Below are positions 55,470 through 64,000 of a DNA stretch of 64,000 bases, one piece after another. Origin of the DNA: Prochilodus magdalenae. Lineage: Eukaryota; Chordata; Actinopteri; Characiformes; Prochilodontidae. Both the position numbers and the translations under genes were made by a program. The notes below the pieces were generated by a model that ran no database searches, was not told where the DNA came from, and saw only the letters and a program-made list of their open reading frames with translations. How positions within the stretch are numbered: position 1 is the stretch's first letter; every line of letters begins with the position of its first letter. The stretch spans positions 176,001 to 240,000 of the forward strand of contig JAMWET010001064.1 in NCBI GenBank assembly GCA_024036415.1. The letters run 5' to 3'.

Positions 55470-55885
55470 CCACACCAGCAGCACCTACCACATCATGACT
55501 ACAACGCTATGGACTGTTACTGATCTACCCCATACCACCTCAGCAGCTACACAATGGTCTCCATTAGCTCACATGACTGTATCCCCCTTAACTAGACCTG
55601 TAGACCTGAACATCTAAGCTGTGTATTTGTAAGCAGTATGGCGGTTTAGCTGTTTACCTGAACACTGAGCTGCTATTCTCCTACCTGCACTGAACACCAT
55701 TATATATATAAATACTGTTTATAACCACATATTTACCTGCACATACTTAACTGCACACCTGGCTACATCAACATGCTGTTCCTGTTACTAATTTATCTTT
55801 GCCCTGGAGAAGCAGCCTGATAGTGTTTCATATACTGTACACCCTGTATTGGTACATTGAAAATAAATTTGAATTGACTCCAATA
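55470..55885 (+). repeat. LINE 3' end, copy B
   Basis: Matches 41160-41650 (cattagctcacatgactgta, cctgtagacctgaacatcta, caccctgtattggtacattg) and ends aaaataaatttgaattga. A ~110 base segment present in A is deleted. Confidence 0.7.
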
Positions 55886-56488
55886 TATCTGAAGTTGACT
55901 TTATATAATAATTACTGTGCTGTAATTCAGGTTTGATATTGAATAATATGGAAAACTAAAAATTGTCACATATATAAAATAAGTTCTCTGTTTTCTGCTC
56001 TGAAATGCTGGAGGCATATTCGCTTAAGGTGTTGAAACCACAGCCAATGACAGGAAAGGTGCGGTATCAAATACCAATATGACCTGATAATGACAGCTTT
56101 GCTGAACCGAACACACATATGTATCCCATGTAGAACCAGAGGACTAACTCTGGTAAGCGTCACGGTGAGAGTGTAGATAAATCAAACCAGTTATATCCTC
56201 TAATTGTATAGATTTAATTAAATAAAGCTTTTAGCAGCATTCAGTAGGTTTATCAGGTTTGCAGTGAGCTAACTACTTCTTTACAAATGGATCATTGCCA
56301 CGACGATGAAACTGCCGCTCCATGTAAATTAGCTTTGCAGAAAACTGGAATAACAAGCTGCCCCAAAAGATGCATATCTCAACTTTGCAATGAGGTGTCC
56401 AGTGACACTACTACTAGTGTTCAACAAAACCCAACTTAATGTTTACCTGTTTTGTCAGCAGGTTACAAGGTAAATACACATTTGTGTA
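55886..56488. other. Segmental-duplication sequence and unmatched segment
   Basis: Up to ~56280 colinear with 41650-41950; 56290-56488 has no match in copy A. No exon recognised. Confidence 0.4.
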
Positions 56489-58020
<1,532 letters not shown>

Positions 58021-59000
58021 TATATATTTTAGAAATGACACTTTGATACAATGTAAAGTAGTCAGTGTACAGCTTGTATAACAGTATAAATTTGCTGGGC
58101 CCACAAAATAACTCACAGACATTACTGTCTAAACTACTGGCAATGAAAATGAGTACACCCCTAAGTGAAAACGGCCAAATTGTGCCCATTTTGTGTGGCC
58201 AAAATTATTTTCCAGAACTGCCTTAACTCTCTTGGCCATGGAGTTTACTAAAGCTTCACGAGTTACCACTGGCATCCTCTTCCATGACATCAACACGGAG
58301 CACCCACCACCATGCTTCACTGCAGGCTAGACACACTTGTCTCTGTACACCTCGCCTGGTTGCCGCCACACTCGCTTGACACCATCTGAACTAAACGAGT
58401 TTATCTTGGTCTCATCAGACACCAGGATACGGTTCCAGCAATCCATGTCCTTAGTCTGCTTGTCCTCAGCAAACAATGCGGCCTTCTAGTGCACCACCTG
58501 TAGAAGTGGCTTCCCTCTGATATGACAGTCATGCAGACCGACTTGATACAGTGTGTGGTGTATGGTCTGAGCAGTGACAGGCTGACCCCCCCACCCTTTT
58601 AACCTCTGCAGCAATGCTGGCAGCACTTCTACATCTACTTTTAAAAGACAGCCTCTGGATATGACCCTGAGCATGTGCACTCAGCTTCTTTGGTGGACCA
58701 TGACGGGCCTGTTCTGAGTGGACCCTGTCCTGTTAAACCGCTGTATGGTCTTGGCCACCATGCTGCAACTCGGTTTCAGGGTGCTGCCAATCTTCTAGCC
58801 TAGGCCATCTTTATGTAGAGCAACACTCCTTTTATTTAGATCCTCAGAGAGTTCTGTCCCATTAGGGTGCCATGTTGCACTTCTAGTGACCAGTATGAGA
58901 AAGCGTGAGAGCGATAACACCAAATTCAACACACCTGCTCCCTATTCACTCCTGAGATCTTGTGACACTTATGAACCTGCTTTAGATATTACTGCATCAA
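58021..59000 (-). mobile_element. Tc1-like element (family 6), copy B, internally deleted
   Basis: The left end (gacactttgatacaatgtaa, gtcagtgtacagcttgtata) is a terminal repeat. Minus-strand coding pieces: N-terminal helix-turn-helix part (58560-58870, including AKTIQRFNRTGSTQNRP), ILVSDETKINSF with the first Asp (about 58410), and KHGGGC at ~58305, which is then joined directly to C-terminal sequence (REALVNSMAKRVKAVLE at ~58220). The second Asp and Glu are lost in the deletion. The right terminal repeat is missing beyond ~59000. Confidence 0.85.
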
Positions 59001-60055
59001 AGCCTCAGATAGGTGTTACTGATAGGTTATGATTTTGAATAAGAGGTGGGAATAATGGACATTTGAAAAAAAATTTTCAGTTATTCAGTTTGTTCTGTTG
59101 TTCTGTTTCTGTTATTACCTTCCTCAGGTCATTTTCTCTTTGCTTTTAAATAAACTGTACTTTAGCTCAGCACTTTTCTCCCACAGTGTACATGTAGATG
59201 AGTGAAAGGAAAGTGAGCAGTTTAGATTTGGTACTGGTGTGTAATGCCTGTCTCAAACACTTGATGGCACCATAGACCATGCAGAGATCATGCAACATAG
59301 ACTGCCATAGACCAATGAGACTGCTTATAAAAATACATGTACTGTAGATATACAATGTTTTTTTTAGATATATAACTTATATAAATAATGATATTTTGTT
59401 AATATTAACAAATGAAAATGACAAATTGATATTAACAAATTTAGTGAAAAGTAGAATACTGGAATGCTTTCAGTGAAAGCCTTAATGAAAGATTTTTTTT
59501 TTTTAATCATTTTTCCAGTTTTTGACATAGCTTCATTTAAAAGTGCCTGGTGAGCTTTTCATTGTAAAGAATATTAATCATTAAAGCACCAAAATCAAAA
59601 GCCCAAAATTATTTGGAAATGAACATTAATAGCACAGTCTGTGTTTTCCTTCTCCTGTAAAGTGTTCATATTTGAGATACACATGGAGGTTAAGGCTAAG
59701 TAATGCTAGTGTCCAAGCTGCCTTAATATCCTGAGTTATGATATTAATGGTTCTGATGGTAATTTTAGTTCATTAGGAAACATCTAAGCCAATAATCTAC
59801 TTTCAGTCACCCCAAAATGTAGTTGATCCGCTAAGACATGGGTCAAAGATGCCTTCATGAGTCTTGTACGAGGCTTATTTAGGTATACCTAACCTCACTT
59901 ACTGTATATCCCATTAGACAGTTTGTTGTTTGTCCATGTTTACCAATAACTGCATGTCATATATCGTCAGAAACTACATTTAAGTCCATCTTTATTGGTC
60001 TAGTATGATAGTACAGGCTTCAACTGTTATACGGTCAAGCTTGTAACAACAGAAG
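59001..60055. other. AT-rich unassigned stretch
   Basis: No exon, RNA gene or known repeat recognised. Contains poly-T/poly-A runs near 59495 and 59360. Confidence 0.35.
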
Positions 60056-60665
60056 AACCTTTTGGTGCTATACGGCTCTTTGAGCATACATTGTTCTATT
60101 TAACCAGTGTCTTAACTAAAGGACCCTTAAAGAACCATCTTTGTTATGAGTGAATGAAGATCTTTCTAAACTATTTGATGTTTTGTGGAATGATTCTGCC
60201 CTCTGGTGGGTCAAACGTTGAATATCAGCAGGACACTCTAGCAGGACATGATCACGTGTTGATTACCCAAATGTAAATTAAAATGTGTTATTTACAAATT
60301 AGTTACATAGTAATTACAGTACAATTACCAATACCAGTCAAACACAAAGAAAATATTTAAAAATGTATTATTAATGATACATAAATGGCATTAATGGAGT
60401 CCAAAAGTATCCAGACACCGCTGACTTTAAGTGAACCCACTGCTGAAACAGATGTTCCACTGTGCATAGCTGGTATAATGCCTATAGAACAGCATTGTCG
60501 ATCGAATGTAATGTACACAAGCCTAAAGTCAAGCACTGGCCAGACGCACAGCTATGGGTTGTGGAGCAGTGAAGCTGAATTGTGATGAAACTCCATCCAG
60601 TACCTTTGGGATGAACTGGAGGTGAAACATAAGTGTACTCCCAAAGTCAACTCCCAAGTTTAAAA
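60056..60665. repeat. Low-copy block, copy B
   Basis: Partner of 42800-43335. It is longer at its left side (gctctttgagcatacattgt, cccttaaagaaccatctttg) and includes an extra ~50 bases near 60315-60360 that copy A lacks. It marks the right end of the segmental duplication. Confidence 0.7.
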
Positions 60666-60981
60666 AATACCAAATTTAACAGTTCATAAAAAATACCAAA
60701 ATAAATGTGTCTAAATGAATTTCAGTCATTCACTTACCAACCAAAACTCAACAACCATCCTCAATCAATGTTTTGGCCAAAGTGGTTTTATATAGCTTCA
60801 GAAGAGGCTTAAATGGGGCTAGACAGGAAGTGCTATGATGTCACTTCTGGTCTTTTCCATGGCAAAATCTGCTATAAAACTCCAACAAACAAACAAACAC
60901 CACTAAAGGAAGACATGACTCTCTTGGGAGAAAAAAATCACAGGTAGGTACATTTCACTCTAGTATGACTACTACATTCCC
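60666..60981. other. Unassigned stretch
   Basis: An (ACAA)n-like run at ~60888-60900. Nothing else. Confidence 0.3.
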
Positions 60982-61425
60982 ATTTATGGCATTTAGGAGA
61001 AGCTCTTATCCAGAGCAACCTAAAACGTGCTTAGTGTTCTGTTGGATGTTTCCTAGCTAGTACAGGAAGGTTAGCGTGTAAAACTCGCCATGAGCTTAGA
61101 CCCTGTCCGAACAAGGGCCAGTGCCCATACCTAGAGAGAAGAAAGGTTATGGTCAGTGTACGTACCAAAACAAAGCATTTCAATATGCACATCTATTAGT
61201 GCTCACTTACTTAAGTGCTCTACAAAGAGATGGGTCTTTAGTCTGGGTCTGAAGACTGCAAGAGGCTCAACTGTTCAGGGGGAGTTCATTCCACCATCTG
61301 CCAGGATAGAGAAGAATCTGGTTGCTCTACTGCCCAACTGTTTGAGACTAGAAATAACAGGCAGGTCTTTAAAAATAGATCTCCATTACCAACAATATAT
61401 AACACTGAGCACTGATAATTAACCT
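60982..61425 (+). repeat. Dispersed fish repeat (CTCTTATCCAGAG type)
   Basis: ggcatttaggagaagctctt, then atccagagcaacct at the left, and agagatgggtctttagtctg, gggggagttcattccacca toward the right. Both blocks are familiar from a repeat found in very many teleost genomes. The 88-codon frame inside is its translation and not a gene. Confidence 0.65.
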
Positions 61426-61650
61426 TAAACCAGCTAGTGTTCTACAGTGCATGGTTATACCAATCTCTGTGCCAATCTCTTTCACAGGCTGCCCTTCATC
61501 TGTTGGCAAAGTTGCTCAAATGATTTAAATTTAAATATAGCTACATTTAAGCCATTGAAGCCAATTATTCTCTGAGAAGAGTTTAGGGCCATTTTGTGCC
61601 ATTTGTGCTGCACACTGAGGAATCTGCATTTAACCCATACATGCAGTTAA
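61426..61650. other. Unassigned stretch
   Basis: Sequence leading into the CA array; it contains catttgtgctgcacactgag and catttaacccatacatgcag, which commonly lies at the edge of dispersed repeats in fish. Confidence 0.3.
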
Positions 61651-61675
61651 ACACACACACACACCACATACACAA

Positions 61676-61757
<82 letters not shown>

Positions 61758-61789
61758 ACACACACACACACACATACACACACACACAC

Positions 61790-61821
<32 letters not shown>

Positions 61822-61929
61822 ACACACACACAAACACATACACACACACACTCACACACACACTCTAGTGAACATACACACACACACACGCACACACACA
61901 CCTACACACACACACACACACTCTAGTGA

Positions 61930-61964
<35 letters not shown>

Positions 61965-62143
61965 TACACACACACACAATCTAGTAAACATACACACACA
62001 CACACACCTATACACACACACAATCTAGTAAACATACACACACACACACACACACACACGCATACACACACACACACTCTAGTGAACATACACACACACA
62101 CCTACACACACACACACACACACACTCTAGTGAACATACACAC

Positions 62144-62191
<48 letters not shown>

Positions 62192-62432
62192 TAGTGAACA
62201 TACACACACATGCACATACACACACACACACACACGCATACACACACACACTCTAGTGAACATACACACACACACCTACACACACACACACTCTAGTTAA
62301 CATACACACACACGCGCACACACACACTCTAGTGAACATACACGCACACATGCGCGCAAACACACACTCTAGTGAACATACACGCACACACATACCTACA
62401 CACACACACAAACACACTCTAGTGAACATACA
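61651..62432. repeat. Compound (CA)n array with CTCTAGTGAACAT interrupter
   Basis: About 780 bases of CA/CACG/CATA dinucleotides. The interrupter ctctagtgaacatacacaca (or aatctagtaaacat) recurs about a dozen times at 35-80 base spacing from 61863 onward. The first ~200 bases are nearly pure CA. Long open frames on both strands (for example repeated CVCV or THTH) are by-products. Confidence 0.97.
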
Positions 62433-63000
62433 CACTAGGGGGCAATAAGCATACTTGCCTGGATTAGTGGCCATCCCTATCCACAGTGCTCTAGGAACAG
62501 TGACCCTCTGGTTCCCTAGCCACCAGCCCATGACTCCCCCCTTTAACAAACACTGAATCATAAACAGAAAATCAAATCATAAATAAGAGTTATTTATACA
62601 TCAGGTCATTATATATCTATGTTCAGTGCAGTGGTGGACGACAGCGCCATCACTCCCCGCAGGAGAGTCTACTGTTCTATATAGATCCAGTGCCTTTACT
62701 AAAGAAAGAACCATCTTTGTTAAGAGTGAAGGATCATTTTTCTAAAACTGTTTGAAGCCTTGTGGAATAATTCTGCCCCCTGGCGGGTCAAGCTCTGAAC
62801 TTCTCTAGCGTGAGATCATGACATGTTGATGAACCAAACTTGAATACGTTCTTTAGCGGTGACTCTACTGGACTTTAAGCTTCATAGCTTTGCATTGTGA
62901 TGGAGCTCCATCCTATACCTTTGTTTGCTTCACACTACTGAACGAGTTGATGTGTTCTAAGGCAAGTGTGTGATGGTGCAGGAATATGGCCAATATAAAG
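62433..63000. repeat. Diverged relative of the 42.8/60.1 kb block
   Basis: 62690-62930 (aagaaccatctttgttaaga, attctgccccctggcgggtc, gatggagctccatcctatac) is an older copy of the low-copy block. 62433-62600 is unassigned. Confidence 0.6.
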
Positions 63001-63840
63001 CTTGGTTAATATAAACCTGGCAGCCAAAACGAAAAGGAAAACCTTCGGAGCTCAAGCGCGGCCTGGCTTTAGTCTAACTTCTTCTCTTCTGCAAACTATT
63101 CTATTAACTAAAAGTATGTTTGTCCACTTCACTCTTCACTCCCAGCTGAAGCTGTTTAGCATTCCATCGTTCACCCCAAGAGCGGTGGCCACGCTCGGCT
63201 AACTGCCCCCCCACCCACCCTTATCGTCCACCCCTCCGGCCTGGCACCTTTTTTTTGTGTGTGTTTTTTGAATGCTCTTTCTGCCTGCACTCATTTTGAT
63301 GACATCATCTGAGCTGTCAGTCTCATCTCTGCTTGTCCCTGAAGACCTGGAGGTGTCACGCACTGTCGCACACCAATATCGCAGTCCGGATGCTGTTTCC
63401 CCCCCTCGCTCTCTCTCTTCCCCTACAGTGGTGCTTTCACAGCAGCAGATTATGGCTGATGACTTCATCTTAATCACATTCCCTTCATTTCCTTTATCTC
63501 TCGCTTCCCACGCCATGCCAGACCCTCCATGGGCAGGGAAAATTCAAATGCAAGCATGCTCCTTTAGCTAGAACTCGGTATGACCGCTAGACTTGGCGTG
63601 TATTTTGAATATGATATAATACTATGTTTTGGAGGACGGTGTGTTCAGAAGCTGTATGAGTACAAATATGTTGACGTTATTTGAAATTGCATTGTTTGTT
63701 GGGGTAATGTTGAGGCCTGTATGTTCTCTACTCTCCCAAAAGGAAATGAGTGTCATAATTACATTAATTATACATTAATTACATAGTAATTACAGTGTAA
63801 TTAAACATGCAGGCCAGTGTTTTATAAAGTACTGGTCAAA
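63001..63840. other. GC-richer stretch, possible single-copy DNA
   Basis: 63030-63560 differs from its surroundings by higher GC, absence of known repeats and a few C-runs. Opposed open frames (63199-63516 minus, 63272-63571 plus) overlap, and neither has a recognisable domain. It could be conserved non-coding or untranslated sequence of a gene beyond the window. Confidence 0.3.
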
Positions 63841-64000
63841 TGTGAGCTAATGGAAACTTTTTGGTGCTGTATGGTTCTTTAAGCATCCATTGTTCTATGT
63901 AGAACCACTGCTTTTACTAAAGAACCCTTGAGAAGTCAGTTAATGGTTAAAAGATTAAATAGTTCTGTATGGTGAAATAGTTCTACTACAATGGAGAAGG
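63841..64000. repeat. Partial copy of the 60.1 kb block edge
   Basis: ctttttggtgctgtatggtt, catccattgttctatgtaga and cttttactaaagaaccct resemble 60060-60130. It is a fourth occurrence of this sequence in the window. Confidence 0.55.

Noticed and set aside
61583..62561. Frames of CVCVCV or THTHTH
   Set aside because: Readings of the CA microsatellite on either strand.

Overview
The window looks like gene-poor nuclear DNA of a ray-finned (teleost) fish. The evidence is at least six lineages of Tc1-like transposon remnants, including one close to the Sleeping Beauty/Tdr1 type, fish-type LINE tails, Ty3/gypsy fragments, hAT-like miniature elements, long micro- and minisatellites, and small exons with GT-AG borders. 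No prokaryotic operon, rRNA, tRNA or CRISPR array was seen. The order cannot be fixed from the sequence alone; an otophysan fish is a guess.

1-25 kb: almost entirely repeats. A degenerate ~185 bp satellite (1.4-2.5 kb); Tc1 fragments (3.5, 6.0, 8.2, 14.3 kb); an internally deleted Tc1 element with both ends (6256-6788); a 1.9 kb array of a 22 bp unit (8.97-10.9 kb); an AT-rich degenerate repeat field with a cruciform-capable palindrome (11.5-12.9 kb); a hAT-like element beside a Ty3/gypsy pol fragment (16.5-18.1 kb); a GTAA array (21.45-21.8 kb); and a nearly full-length but dead Tc1 element (22223-23714).

25-39 kb and 49-53 kb: the most interesting part. Short acidic exons sharing a VEDMEx(I/F)xEQGxQDL...LxSLSLND motif occur in two clusters (A: 36118-38598; B: 50620-52549), with a lone relative at 25755. 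Internal exons begin and end in phase 0 and have good splice sites. In cluster B an exon plus intron of ~375 bp is repeated four times in tandem. Upstream of cluster A a promoter-like module (TATA boxes, an 18 bp palindrome, a non-coding first exon and a splice donor) occurs in two good copies and one decayed copy. It is embedded between a 67 bp minisatellite array and a ~50 bp ACTTAA-rich array. I read this as an undescribed, rapidly amplifying small gene family. In both clusters the penultimate exon carries a disabling change.

34-43 kb and 49-61 kb: clusters A and B belong to a diverged tandem segmental duplication. Gene end, LINE reverse-transcriptase fragment, Tc1 fragment, LINE 3' end, a second Tc1 fragment and a further low-copy block are colinear in the two copies. 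Copy B also gained a Sleeping Beauty-like element with IR/DR ends (56489-58020) and a LINE tail with a GATA array (52.7-53.1 kb).

61-64 kb: a dispersed fish repeat, a ~780 bp CA array with a regular interrupter, and a slightly GC-richer stretch with no recognised gene. Apart from the VEDM-repeat family, no protein-coding gene could be supported.
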